64,000 nucleotides of DNA from Mariannaea sp. PMI_226 (taxonomy: Eukaryota > Ascomycota > Sordariomycetes > Hypocreales > Nectriaceae): assembly GCA_024336345.1 (NCBI GenBank), contig JANFOG010000007.1:2480001-2544000 (forward strand), given 5' to 3'. Position numbers and translations under genes: made by a program. The notes under the pieces were generated by a model. That model had not been told where the DNA came from. It searched no databases and worked only from the letters and a program-made list of their open reading frames with translations. Below are positions 44,538-56,646 of this stretch, one piece after another. Position 1 is the stretch's first letter. Each line of letters starts with the position of its first letter.

Positions 44538-46820
44538 TTAAGGGATAAATTCATTCTCGTTTACTGGCGCTCTGATGACCGTGTCAAGATCTCTCGCATT
44601 TACATCCACCTTACCAGTATCTGCTATTGGATATAATGATATGGTTTCTCCAAACGTGTCAAGGCACAGAAAGTTTGGGGGTATTGCAGGTATCAAGTCT
44701 GAAAATTCGGGTGGCATTTCCTGCTGTTGTGCAATTCCAGATGCCTCCTCCAGAACTGCCGTCTGTATGACGGGCACCGAAGGATGGCGCATTGCATTAG
44801 GGCTTCTTGTGATATCTGCTTCGTTTTGCGGCATGTTTGGGTCGGAATTCTGTTCATGTTGTGGGACCCCAATGCTGCGAATGCTTCCAAATAGGCCGCC
44901 GACAAAATGGCTTTGTTGTTCCATTTTCCATTGTGCTCTTGTCTCCATGTACTTGTCACAGGCTCCCTGCAAAAGTTCAAGGATCACAAGGTACCGCTTA
45001 GCCACCGCATCGTTAGCAGTGAAGTGGGTGAGCGTATTCAGCGCGAGCCGCAAACTTCGCTCTATTGGGAATATCGCATCAAAATCGCCAAATGCTGCAA
45101 TACCGAGCACAAGTCCAGATACAAAAGCTGAGTTGATGACAAACGGCAATCGTTTTGGAATATGTTCTGCTTGGAATATAGCTTGCAACATATCAACATT
45201 ATGTATTGCCGCTTCCAAGCAGACATACACAAGAACTTGGTTTGATGAAGACGGTATTGTTCGAATGCTTTGGCTAGGGAGAGCGGAGTTGGGGTGGGCA
45301 TCTACATAAGCGGATATGTCTTTGAGGAGGAATGGGAAAGATAGGAGAATTATAGTCCAAAATGCTGTTTGTTTAAGGTTGAGCAGACCCATATTTGGTT
45401 GTTTTGATCCATCTGATAATTTGAGTAACTCACCAGGGATTATACCATCAACCTCAAATCCATTATGTGATTGAGCCGACCATCGACGATAATGTTGGCT
45501 AATTCGCTCAATTGCTTCGAAGGAGCTAATTTTTTTGGCGTAGATTTGCGATAAAATAGACTCAAAGATTATAGATAGGTCGTTGCAAGCAGAATAGTCC
45601 TCGCTACTTGCTGTATCCCGTGTTTCCGAGGTGGATGGTGGGCCTCCTAATGAGGCACTTATAAATAGATCCAAAATTCTAATTGCTTTCCATAGTCTCT
45701 CCCTCATATCGTATTCTGCGGGAGGGAACAGTGCGGAGACATCTTTTCGGTGGAGGCCAAGCGTGTATGCAGCTCGAACGGCCATGCCCAGATACATACA
45801 CGCGGAATTCCGCTGTGATGCACCCAATAGGTATATAATAATCAGAGCAAAGGCTTGGATAGTAGGGATATTCGGATCTTCCATGAGGGAGTCGACAGTT
45901 AGATATCGAGCATAATTAAATAGAGTCTCGGCAAGCTCATCTTTATCTTCTGGCCCAGTTTGCGCCCCAATTGCTAACACAAGATAGTAGACTGGGCTTT
46001 CTCGGTCTATGTTGTTGTTGTTGTCATTTTCCTGCCAGGCATCGATAGCGAAATTAAGCTCATCCTGACGGAAAAGTAGTAACACACAATTCGCAGATTG
46101 CATATACCATCGTTGAAGGTACTGAACCACCTCGGGTGATTGTTTTGGTGGAGGATTCTGAGCGCTCGATACGATCCATTCCCTCCGTGCATCTTGTGAT
46201 AACTGGGCAATCGGTTGTTTTAAGGGATTATCAACAAAGGGACAGCTTCCTAGACTCTTGCAAACGATCTGACGAATATTTTGAAGAAACGAGAAGGTTG
46301 CCGAATCCTCAATAAACATATACTGCCCCATGGTGTCCTTTATCAGACGAGACATTTGAGGTACCTGCGCAGGGAAGCCCCGGGCTAGCAGCTGAGACGA
46401 AGCCGTTGTGGTCGATGTCCGCCCACTGCTGGGAGATACCTCGGAAGGTGGTACCAAAGTATTTCTTGAAGAGTGTGAGGCTATCTGACCAGGGACCGGC
46501 GTAGGCCGACCTCCGTGTTGACCCCCGCCGGGATGCATCAATTGCTGTCCGCCGGGACTCATCCGCTCCGGGTCCAGGCCGCTGATGTCCGTCGTCGGGA
46601 GAGTGATGCCCGTCTGGAAGTGGTGGGGGTCCGGGCTGGGAAGGGAAGAGGCCAGGAGAGGGTATCGGGCATTTGATACTTGACATTTGCGGCCGAGACC
46701 TCTTCTCACACAGCGGCGACAGGGTCTCAAGACATCGCAGCGCTGCTTCCGTAGCCTGCAGCTTTCGCATGCTTGAGCGCAGCGCTGGCGTTCACTGTCG
46801 CGAATTCGCTTCGTGGGCAT
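44538..46820 (-). CDS. Zn(II)2Cys6 transcription factor with fungal-specific domain
   Basis: 760-residue single-exon regulator. The zinc cluster at about 18-46 reads ACESCRLRKQRCD, VLRPCRRC and VRRGLGRKC, an intact six-Cys set. The middle homology region (fungal_trans) shows VYYLVLAIGAQTG, FNYARYLTVDSLME, IQAFALIIIYLLGASQRNSA, YLGMAVRAAYTLGLHRKD and MRERLWKAIRILDLFIS, the canonical order. A Ser/Gly/Pro-rich linker separates the two. It is convergent with the MFS gene; together with the amidase it could form a small regulated group, which is inference. Confidence 0.94.
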   Translation of the reverse strand: MPTKRIRDSERQRCAQACESCRLRKQRCDVLRPCRRCVRRGLGRKCQVSNARYPLLASSLPSPDPHHFQTGITLPTTDISGLDPERMSPGGQQLMHPGGGQHGGRPTPVPGQIASHSSRNTLVPPSEVSPSSGRTSTTTASSQLLARGFPAQVPQMSRLIKDTMGQYMFIEDSATFSFLQNIRQIVCKSLGSCPFVDNPLKQPIAQLSQDARREWIVSSAQNPPPKQSPEVVQYLQRWYMQSANCVLLLFRQDELNFAIDAWQENDNNNNIDRESPVYYLVLAIGAQTGPEDKDELAETLFNYARYLTVDSLMEDPNIPTIQAFALIIIYLLGASQRNSACMYLGMAVRAAYTLGLHRKDVSALFPPAEYDMRERLWKAIRILDLFISASLGGPPSTSETRDTASSEDYSACNDLSIIFESILSQIYAKKISSFEAIERISQHYRRWSAQSHNGFEVDGIIPGELLKLSDGSKQPNMGLLNLKQTAFWTIILLSFPFLLKDISAYVDAHPNSALPSQSIRTIPSSSNQVLVYVCLEAAIHNVDMLQAIFQAEHIPKRLPFVINSAFVSGLVLGIAAFGDFDAIFPIERSLRLALNTLTHFTANDAVAKRYLVILELLQGACDKYMETRAQWKMEQQSHFVGGLFGSIRSIGVPQHEQNSDPNMPQNEADITRSPNAMRHPSVPVIQTAVLEEASGIAQQQEMPPEFSDLIPAIPPNFLCLDTFGETISLYPIADTGKVDVNARDLDTVIRAPVNENEFIP

Positions 46821-47540
46821 CTTGTAAGCAGATATAGTAGTGGCAGCCCTTTGCTGCCGCTCTCGTGTCCAATGAAGTAGGGCCTTGGGGATTTTGTTCT
46901 GGGAATTGTCTCCATTCGTGAATCAATGTAAACTACTTTAAGCAGAATATAAATACCTGGAATTCTCCATTACGTTAGATCGGACATCGAATTTGGTGCG
47001 GTGTATATGTGTGTGTCTGCTTGTGCAAGTGTTGGCATATCACCTCGACTTTCTGTGCATTTCTCGTGGGGCCCATACCAGACCACTTAGAGTGAACAAC
47101 CCCCCGCTTTTTCGACACAAGAGAAATCACTAACTTATTTAAACTTGGTATTTGCGGAAACGGAAGTAAAAGTATCGCGAGTTAGCTGGAACAAAGCTGG
47201 TAATGGGGGGGGACTGCCTGGGTCGAAGTCAAGAGAGGACCATGTCTGCTAGCCAATGATAACGTCGGGGCATACTCTTTGTCATCAGCTCCACTACCCC
47301 CAACCCCTACCCCCTTGCCCCCTCACCAAAGCTATCTGTCTTTCGACATTTTATTGGCTAGAGGGCTGACCTTTTTAGCCCGCCATTTATCAATTTTTGG
47401 TAAAGGTCGCTTCTTACCAAAAGTAATCAACATTGACGTATTGTGCAACTCATTAGCATTGTCACCATGTCTTCATGCAATATTCAACAAGCTGCACGCT
47501 AGGAAATATGGACCAACAGAATGCAGCCTTGAATAGCTCA
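46821..47540. promoter_or_regulatory. Upstream region of the Zn2Cys6 gene
   Basis: About 0.7 kb. No gene is supported. A run of eight G near 47203 and C-rich patches near 47290-47330 are present. Confidence 0.35.
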
Positions 47541-47547
47541 ATGCACC

Positions 47548-47603
47548 TTTCGGAACGAATCCTAGTATCTTTCGGAACGAATCCTAGTGCCTTTCGGAAC
47601 GAA
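47548..47603. repeat. Three-unit array of TTTCGGAACGAA at 22-bp spacing
   Basis: Exact copies of the 12-mer start at 47548, 47570 and 47592. A fourth, with one change, is at 47777; an exact single copy is at 35951 and a partial one at 55292. The core is a near-inverted repeat (TTCG-GAA-CGAA). Confidence 0.85.
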
Positions 47604-48130
47604 GGGTCCCAGTACCCCGCAACCTTAAACACCTCCAGCCAAACATCCCCCATGAGGACCACTTTTGTGATGTTGAGTAATCTTTACGTGAATGTTATGT
47701 GATCAATTTTTCGTCCGCGCCGCTCATGAGGCCAATTTCCTAACAGCCTCCCTAACACCCATGCGATTTGACTGCCTTTCGGAATGAAGAACACAAAAAA
47801 GGAACCTAAGTGTGATTCGAACCCAAAGCCTTTGTAAATGCCAGTTATTTCCTATTTCAGAAGCCGTGTTCATACAATATCCGCATTTTCTAATTGGTCA
47901 AATAGTGCATATCATACCTTGAAGATAATGGGCCTTTGAGCTGGGGCCAAGCATCACCGCAAAGTGGGGTTGCGAATAGTTTCATCTTCGGCCCCCAGTA
48001 CCATAATACAATATAACCAAAACACCAGCTATTTGCTACTGCTAAAAGGAGTACCTTTAGACAAAACTTGCAATACTTAAGGCTCGTAGCTGCCAGAACT
48101 GCTGGCTAGATCTCTAGAGACCTAGACACC
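47604..48130. other. Intergenic region
   Basis: No coding frame with protein character. A GGTTCGAATC box-B-like string on the minus strand near 47815-47825 is not part of a foldable tRNA. Confidence 0.4.
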
Positions 48131-48412
48131 TGTTGTAGATCGTGTGGAACACGTGGATTAGTCGCGTGATGCGTTTTGGCTTGGCTATTGTGTGTGATTT
48201 GTTTGCGATTTGTGTGTCATGTTTCTGTTTGCTGTTTTCTTGCATGACCTCCATAGCTTGCCCGGCAGGCCGGGTAAGTAGGCAAGAGGAAAGATAGATA
48301 TAACCAATCTACCGTAGCCTAGATGTTGGTCTTCTTTTCTGATCATCAATACATGAGCTATTCAGGCTGCATTTTGTTGGTTCCCATTTCCTAGCGTGCA
48401 GATTGTTTAGTA
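48131..48412 (+). mobile_element. LTR, second copy (shorter)
   Basis: Aligns with 6309-6840: gtgtggaacacgtgg, attgtgtgtg, catgacctccatagcttgcc, cctagatgttggtcttc, gatcatcaatacat and tattcaggctgcatt occur in the same order. It lacks about 230 bp found in the first copy. The sequence after it (ggatacc) no longer matches the primer site, so it is a solo or decayed LTR. Confidence 0.65.
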
Positions 48413-50334
48413 GGATACCCTAGCTATTTCTCCTAGAAATACTAAGCTGCCGTCCCTTGTTCTGGTCCTTTGGACTGGGTATCGCTGTTGCTGCCGGTGA
48501 CCTGAGTCCCGGGTGTCCTTTCCTTCAGATTCGATATAGCTTTTGCTGCCATTGGCCCATAGTCAATAGCTTTCCTGGCGGCAGGTCTTCCCGAACCGAA
48601 ATATCTGCTGTTTTCTGCTTCTAGCTCCCCGGCTCTTTAAACAGATATAGCTTTTCCTTCCAGCCTGTCACATAGGATAGGGACAACTTCAAGGCACAGT
48701 AGGTCTTCATTTCTAGCTAGAGAAAGGTCCTAAAGCAGGCTATTTATCTTCTACAGATGGGGCTGTCTGTAGGGGCTTGAGCCCTATAAGGTTTTACTGA
48801 AATTATTGTTATAGGCCGCGTTTCACTTACACAGGTCATATCTGGCGATGTCCTCACCGCTTCAGCAGGCTTAATGTGATTGCTATTTAACACAACCGAA
48901 AATAGCTGCTACAACTTCCACCAAACCTAGCAAGAGATATAGTTAGCGTACCAACTTTCTTTCTTCACCCCTCTGTTACTATACATAGCTGCCATGTACA
49001 ACCAAAATCTCAGACGATTTGGCGCATTCCTTCGAGGAATATCCGCATTTCTAGCTGTCCGGCTAGCTAAATTCTCAATAGACATAAGCTGCCTCTTCAT
49101 GATGATTTCGCCTACCTTTCCTTAAGAGGAAAGAAGCAGCCTCTTCGAAATGCATTTCCTATGAGCCCCCTTTTGGTCACGAAATAAACTTACTTTTCTT
49201 GACGAATACAGCTGCTTTCTCTACGGAGAATAGTCGCCCCGCCCGAAAGAAACCCCCCACCGAGGTATATACAGCCTCACAGCTTCAGCCTTTCAACCTA
49301 CCAGCATGCCTCGATTGCAAGCACACATGGCATACAAGCCCACCTAGCTAGCTTTCATGGGTCCCAGGATCCTCAAATATATCAGCTTTTCGTAGGGCCC
49401 TAGACCCAAATAGGTCCAATAGAATCCAAAGAACTAGAGCCTTTAGCATCCCGCCTAATAGGAAACGAGATGTTTATAACCCATGTGCTAGGAAATGGAC
49501 CTCTTGCCACAACTAAACAGTCTATGCCTTCAAAAATGTCCTCTCTTGCAAGACTAACCTGGAAGTGGAATTGGAAACCTTTATCAGCCGGGAAAATGAC
49601 TTTCGGGTCGACTTTTCTGCCTTCATAGGCAATGGCGGATATGTTTACGATATGAAATTAGTAGCTACTTCAAACTATATCGGCAAAAGAAGAAGCCCAC
49701 AAGACCCTCTCGAAGGCAGCAGAAGATAAGAAAAGGAGATATGCTTGCTTAGGTAGAAACTAAAAGATCTAGGGGAAACAAGCTTTTATACAGTAGTACC
49801 GACCCCTATCCAACCCTAATATCCACCAGTGCAAGTGATCGCTTGTGCTGTACCTTGTATTCGTAGATGAAGCCACGTACATGGACCAACCGCCTTGAAG
49901 CCAGCTATCTTCCATCTCTGCCAACTAATACTTCTAATTTTGCCAAGCTATCTTGAGGCTGTAAAAAACATGGATTGCGTGGCACAACACGCGGCATGTC
50001 CAATCAAGCTGAAACTAATCGAAGGTGCCACGGACACAAAGGAAGACTGGAATGCACGTCTTCGCGGGGCGGTTGGTGTGGCTGCTGCTAATCCACTCTG
50101 TCTGTGCTGGCGAACTTAGTGGAAGAGCTAGTCAGGTAGTGCGCATTCACTGTGGGGAGATTTGCGGGGTTGGCAATCGCTTCCCCGCAGTCCTGAGTCT
50201 CATCCTTTATAAATGTGCCGTGGGTTTTCTCCGCCCATGTCATCTTCTCTGCCTCTGCCATCATTTGCTCCTCGGACTCGGACGCTTTCAGAGCACGTTA
50301 TACGGAGAGAGGCGCTACACTCATAATCACCAAC
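48413..50334. other. Gene-poor region, probable transposon debris
   Basis: About 1.9 kb without a sustained frame. Repeated tatagctgct/atagctttt strings and many short stops suggest old transposon DNA, but no gag or pol motif could be read. The right end is the promoter of the next regulator gene. Confidence 0.4.
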
Positions 50335-52675
50335 ATGGAGCAAAACAATCCCAATAGGGTACATAAACGAAAGAGAAGTCCCTATGTACCACGCGCCTGC
50401 AATCCATGTAGGACAGCCAAAGTTCGCTGCAATGGTGGACTTCCTTGTGGCTTCTGTATTGCTCGGACTCCAAATGCCTGTTGCTACAGCGCAGCCCGCA
50501 TACCCAGCTTCCAGAACGATTCTGCTCCCGCTGCAGCAATGGTTCCGTACGATGCTTCAATTGAAGGGCCGAGATGAAGACCGGTAAGCTAACTATGCAA
50601 CAGGGAGACGACGGCCGGTGAACTCCAAACTTCGATGGCGACAAAGCTGGATGTCCTGATTGAACGGGTCACGGCGCTGGAAAAGTCCATGTTGGCCCAA
50701 AGAGCCCGAACCGAAATTAGAGAGGTACCATCCACTCCGCCCGAGCAGCCGTTGCCGATATTCCAAGGTTCTACGAGTTCCGTCTTCTCTATCGTCGTCG
50801 CCGATGCGAATCTAAAAGTGCTTGAACACCACGGCACTAGTCCACCAACATCAGAAAAGAGCGATTCGTCACGCGCGCAGACGACTTTTTCTATTGTCCA
50901 CGGCCAGATCATCAATGAGTTGTCCAACGAAGCGGCTGACGGGGAATCCGAGAATGGACTGATCGTCTTGCCTCGCGCTCCGGGGACAGGGGCCCCATCG
51001 AACCAGGCACAGGGTCATGTTGACCTAAGTTGCGACGAACTCATCTTGCTACTTAATGTTTATCAGAACCTCGCTGGCTTCTTGTACCCTTTCTTAAATA
51101 TTTCTTCCCTAGTACAACAAGCAAGACAGACATGGGCTAGAAGGCCAGCAGAACTTACACCCTCGAATAATGGCGTGGATTCTACCCAGCACCAAATCGG
51201 GAGCAAAGATGTTGCCATCCTAAAAATTGTGGCCGCAATCGCGCTTTTGGCAGAAGGTGATGGTCGCAATGACTTGGCGTCGAGCCTGTATCGCAGTATT
51301 TTACCAGAGGTGGAAACTATAATATGGAGCACCAAATTGGATCTCAAGGGCCTGATACTTTTGCCTCTGGTGGTAAGACACACCGTCACCGTTCACATTC
51401 ACGTTCCTGGCAGTCTGAGCTGATGTGAGGGTTTCACAGAGCTTGTTCCACATCCACCAGGGCAATTGGCGCCTTGCGTGGCGATTCTTGGGCAACGTCG
51501 CCCGGATAGTCCTCGAGCTAGGGCTGAACCGCCAAATTGTCTTGGAGCGAGCATTTCCCGAGATGGGAGACCGTACCCAGGCTATCAACGTGATCTGGAC
51601 CATTTTCCTCCTCAATCGCCTTGTCAGCTATTTATTGGGTGTGACTGTGGCCATGCATAATCTTCATCTAGATCCGACCTTTCCAGGCCCAGTATGTATC
51701 TAGCCCTAGCGATATACCTCCCATTTTTACTGATCATCTCTCTGTCAGATAAATGCACCCTATCTGGATGCTATGATTGAGTTCGACCGAATTGGGACCC
51801 AGGCCCTTGATGTTCTCATGAACGACAAGAGTGACGACCGCGCCCGGATTAGTGAGAGGCATGAACATTTCGCCTTCTATCAATATCGGCTCGAGGAATG
51901 GGGCAAAAGAATCGGCACAGACTTTCAGTTCTCATCCCATGATGCTGAAACTGAGGTATGGAACGAACAGATTCGCATATTGCTGCATTTGTGGAAGGAC
52001 CACCTTCAAATGATCGTCGTCCGCTCTTTTATATGTGACGATCGATGTTCTGCAGCACCTTTGGATATTTGGGCGTCTTCCGTCAGTGCAGCTACGGATA
52101 CCGTTCAGATCTTGTCTCGTCTAGAATACTCAGCAAGGTCATTCCGCTTTCACGAGTCCAAGTACAACCACTTCCTTATCGCCGCATTGGGTACACTCCT
52201 TCTGGCTGTCTCCCGGGGATCATCAAATCCGGATTCAATGTCGTTAACAGAGCAGCGAATACCAATGGCACAATCCACGTACCTCAAGGCTCAGCAAAAT
52301 GCCGTAGCTGCATTGAATCTTCTCTCCACTTTAGCTAAGACTTCACATCACTTCCAGTGTTGGTTCAAGTACGTCTGTGGCCTAGCTCGTCGTCTGAAAG
52401 TATTGGATGACTTGGTCCCCGGATCATCTGGCACATATGACTTTGCTTTACAGAACGAAACCCAGGGGGGACAAGTTATAAGTGCCAGAGACGCCACAAC
52501 AGAGCTAATTAGGATGACGGAATCATATGTGTTTGAAAGTGTGGACAATATGATACCTGTCAGTCTGCACGGCTTGGACATATCGTCGTTGACTAGGGCG
52601 CCGTCCATGTCGGAGTCAGATCTACTTCAGGACTTTGGATGGTCTACCGATGGCACCTTGGCTAACAACTTTTAA
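50335..52675 (+). CDS. Zn(II)2Cys6 transcription factor, four exons
   Basis: Exons 50335-50546, 50604-51372, 51440-51691 and 51749-52675 give 719 residues with every junction in frame. The first intron (57 nt, gtacga donor, gctaac branch site) removes an in-frame TGA. The zinc cluster near 20-50 reads ACNPCRTAKVRCNGGLPC then GFCIARTPNACC, followed by a heptad-like segment (TKLDVLIERVTALEKSM) suited to dimerisation. The middle homology region contains FHIHQGNWRLAWRFLGNVAR, IVLELGLNRQ and VIWTIFLLNRLVSYLLG. It lies 0.7 kb from the FAD monooxygenase and is the natural candidate to control the hydroxyquinol genes at 53-59 kb; not proven. Confidence 0.91.
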
Positions 52676-53372
52676 AGGATCCCAATTTGTTTTCTAGTCT
52701 GTATTGTGCTCTTCTTGAGATACGAATAACGTGTCACGACCCAAACCATGATCTGCATGATCCTCACGTGTTGGCCTACTTTTCTCCTTCAACAGTGAGC
52801 AGGCTCCACCTAGGAGCCAGTGAGCAGCAGCTCACCGATCTGCCCCATAGTCCAACAGTACCGTAAGTATTGTGAACACATCAACATAATAAGAGGTGAG
52901 CACTCTCAATTCCACCTAGTATATAAGACCACAGGCAGTACCCTTACATAGCCTACTTAGCTATTTAGCTTTTGATATAAATTATGATATTGCACATAAC
53001 GTACATAATAAGCGAGCGCCGCAAAAAATGCCTACTACACATTTACCTATCAAGGCCAATTTACTTAAGGTTAGAAAGTAGCTCATGCCTTCTGAAATAT
53101 CAGGGTAAACTATAATTTTATAATACAATGCTCTAATATTGGCTTACAAAATTCATAAGTATAGGAAGCTTACTAGAAAGTAATGGCACTTAAAGTCTAA
53201 AGTACCTAAATGTCATAATATGTAATAAGATAGATATGAATCTCGCATTATAACACTAAAATACTATCTTCATTCTAACTAATATACTAAAAATACCAAG
53301 TTAAATTAAGTTAAGGAAGCTTATAGATGACTTTAAAAGTCTACTAACTTGACTTGAATTATAGAATTGATA
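52676..53372. other. Intergenic with strongly A+T-rich block
   Basis: From about 52900 to 53370 the sequence is very A+T-rich, with runs such as taatatactaaaaatacc, and has no frame. It resembles heavily RIP-changed repeat DNA. It separates the regulator from the monooxygenase. Confidence 0.55.
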
Positions 53373-54880
53373 TTAGAGCTGGCTGCTCACAACAGCTTCT
53401 CTGATGGCAGTAGCATTCTTAGCCCCCCGCAAGTCGTCGCCGCCATGTTTGATTTCTGGGCTCTCTAGGAAGCGGTCCCATACGTGGATGCTCGTTGTGA
53501 TCTCCTTGGAAAGAGTCACCTCGCGAATGCCTCGCTCGATGATTTCCTTCTCATAGGTATTTATGGCATCACTGAGGTTTGATTGTCCTGTTGCCACATT
53601 CTCAATGGCTGCGACGAAGTGATTGCAGTCGGTGACAGCGTTGTTGAAGCCTTGGCCGCGGTCTACATGGTTGGGGAGTCAGTATTTGATATATAAAATT
53701 TTTACGCGCTGAAAACACGTACGGAAAGAAATGGCATGTGCCGCATCTCCAGCCAGCGTGACGCGGCCGTTATGGTTATCCCAAGGTGTTGGTACCCAGT
53801 ACCTGATGGGATCATAAGGTACCACCTGATCATCGGGCAAATGCTTCAAGATAGTTCGCCTTGGCTCAACCATGTCGTCGGCGAGGGTCTTTAGTAGACG
53901 AACGCGCTCGGCATTGCTCAAACCCTCGAGCGGCTTTCCACAGTGGCCTCTAGGGAAAGTTAATGCAATGTGGAATGTCCAAGTCGAATAATCATTCGCG
54001 TCAGGGGCCGTGCAGTCTGAAGATCATGTCAGCTCCTATTTCGTGCACGTTTTGGGATTTGACGCAGTCTTACAGAGCAACATGAAGAAAACGCCCTTTG
54101 GATGAACTCCATAGTCGACATAGCCAGCAACACTCTCTGCGATAAATTTGGCTTGTTCCAAAGGATACCTGACGGCCATGTTGACCATCTCGTAATCGGG
54201 GAATGACTGTGCTTCTCCACGCGATCCAAGCAACTGGCGTCGAACAAACGAGCCGCCGCCATCAGCACCAACTAGAGTTGTTCCAGCCTCAGAAGTTCCA
54301 TCAGCGAAGTGTGCAATAACGCCAGTTTCAGTGTATTCGATGCCACTCAGTTCATGGTCGTACTACACTCCAGTCAGCGGGCTGTGTATTTTACTTGAAG
54401 ATGTCACGGTGGCTCCTCTCTACAAACATCAGGGACAACATACCACGACGTCAAGTCCCTCAACCGCCAGCTTTCTAATTCCCATTCTGTTCGTCCTAAT
54501 GGCGTATGGGTAGTTAAACTGCTTAACGATTTCACCTGTTCCAATATTGCTGATAACAAGTTTCTCAGTGGCAGTGGCAACATAGTGAGGTCGAACTAGC
54601 GCCTCCTGCAACCGGGCGTACAAGTGCTCGGGAAGTAACTTCTCGAAATATGGGAAGGCCCAGTAGATGCTCATGCTCCAATTTCGAGGACGCTTTGCTG
54701 GGTCCACTGCATCGTGAATGCTGAACGATATTCCTTTCTGTATTTATATCAGCATATGGACGAAACCAGGAAACAGAGACTAGAAGCCAAAATACTGACC
54801 TTCTTTAAGCCTTGGGCAATGAGGCAGCCTGAGGCGCCTGAACCGATGATGATGACATGAGGTTTCTTGGCTGCGTCCAT
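53373..54880 (-). CDS. FAD-dependent aromatic hydroxylase (PHBH-fold monooxygenase), five exons
   Basis: NAD(P)H-dependent flavoprotein that hydroxylates an aromatic ring. Exons 54880-54800, 54737-54444, 54362-54074, 54016-53723 and 53662-53373 join in frame to 415 residues. The N-terminus HVIIIGSGASGCLIAQGLKK is the Rossmann FAD loop; LVGADGGGSFVRRQLLG holds the DG motif; GRVTLAGDAAHAISFHRGQG holds the GD motif that contacts the FAD ribose. All three are intact. The sequence around RNWSMSIYWAFPYFEKLLP is typical of fungal salicylate/resorcinol-type hydroxylases. With the hydroxyquinol dioxygenase and maleylacetate reductase nearby, a hydroxyquinol-forming step is the likely role, but the substrate cannot be fixed. 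Confidence 0.9.
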
Positions 54881-56646
54881 GGCGATTGATATAGAATGAA
54901 ACTTCTTGAAAATGAAGATGAAATTCCTAGCGTTTGTGTAAGATTCTCTAGTAACTGATTGGAGTGAAGTTGAAATTTTCTTTCTAATCTTGCAGGATGA
55001 TCGAGTATATTTATTTTCATTTGCAGCCTCACATATTCACGCCAAAGCCTCGAACAGCTGAACGATAGCAACCTGTATCGGAGTCAAGTGGTGGACCACG
55101 GAACAATTCAACTTTCCAGAGCGATCTTCGGCGAAGCACAGTCTGGGGTGGCATATCGAGCCCCAGATCTGCCATCACCGCCATGTGGGGCGGAACAATC
55201 CGAGATAAGCAACCTGGAACTGTTGAAGCTACAGTAGCGTGAATGGACCGGAACTGGGGTAACCCCGCGCTCATTTTAGGTGTCACACTTCTTTCGGAAC
55301 GTCTAGTCAACGACCTTGACGCTTCTCCTCGACTAGTCCGAGAACCGTTGCCGCCGTCATATGATCAACATAGTGATCACGTAGGCCCTTAAGCCTCTCC
55401 GGGGTAAAGACAGAAAGGGGGACACGTGATCAACGACGAAGATCTAAAATTTTGGCAGTCTTAGGAACAAAACACTCCTCTTCGTTGCGGCTAAACAAAC
55501 AATTAAGACCTGGCGAGATGGCCGCTATTTCCGAGAGATCTCTGCTATCTTTCTTAGTCTAGTAGATGTGATCAAGTCAATCGGTCTTTTGAATTCCTCA
55601 CCATCCCCCAGAAACCGGATCTTTGCCCACCATTAAGCGAGATTGTCCTCAGTCAAGGCGCTCGCTGAAATAGTGACAGGTTAATCAGCCTTCAGGAGAT
55701 CAATGTAAACCCAGTATAATACCCATAATAGTGGGAGGCTACTGTTAGTGTAGGGTGTGTGGATATTGTTCACGGCAAAAATGAAACGCTCCACTTGAGA
55801 GCTACGGTATTCCGTATATCACTGCTCACAATTATCCTGTGTGGCTTGTGATTTCGATCCCCTTCCCCAGAAAATAACTATCACACTAGCGTCTTTTGAA
55901 CTACTTGTTTCATCTGATTATCCTGTTTTATGCGTTTGCTCCCTAGCATTGCAATATTCACGATGCGCTGTTCGGTTCACTAGTGCTGGTTTTTCGCTGG
56001 AATATTTCCGGAGTACTTCGGGCTGGGACAATCTTTTAGTCTACCGTTCGTACCGCCATAATCCGCTATCATTGCGTCCGATTCTCGGACGCCGCTAAAG
56101 AAATCATGGCTTATCTACAGCATCATCATCAAAACTGGAGAGGTCTGAAGGGTCGGCGTTGAGCTATGAGCCCAACCTCGAACCAAACGAGTGACACTCA
56201 AGAAGTTGGACTGCACAATAGATCCCTTTTCGTCTGGGCTTGCTCATGACCGACATGATCAGTTGGTCCAGACTGGCTTCAAGCTGGCTTCAAAGGGTAG
56301 TGGGGTGCTTGGTTGAATGTATAATCAGATGTGACATCCAATGATATGATTATGGAAATCTGTGGCAGCTCCGCAGTTGGCATCGGGTGATTGAACGTTT
56401 TTCCTTAAAGTGACGGACAGCAGCGGCAAAGGGTAGGGTTTCCATATCTACTATGTTCCCAAAAAATACACTACTCTATTCTGAAACACAAATTCTAATG
56501 TTTCTGGTGTCTTTGTATTGTAGCCTGCAGTGGAAGGCTGAGCGAACTGTATCCCTTGTCCCACCTCGAAGCGATTCAACTTATGTTGCCCACACGGTGG
56601 ACTAAGTGGGAGATTTTGTGCAAGAAACCACGAGCCTGCTTGGCAT
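54881..56646. other. Intergenic region
   Basis: About 1.8 kb upstream of the monooxygenase and downstream of the maleylacetate reductase. Frames at 55029-55310 and 55841-56098 lack domains. A partial TTTCGGAACG motif lies at 55292. No relic was recognised. Confidence 0.4.

Noticed and set aside
47790..47900. tRNA-like box B (GGTTCGAATC on the minus strand)
   Set aside because: No matching acceptor stem, D arm or anticodon arm can be folded around it.
50025..50357. 110-residue frame before the Zn2Cys6 gene
   Set aside because: Cys/His/Leu-rich with no domain; it overlaps the promoter and the start of the regulator.
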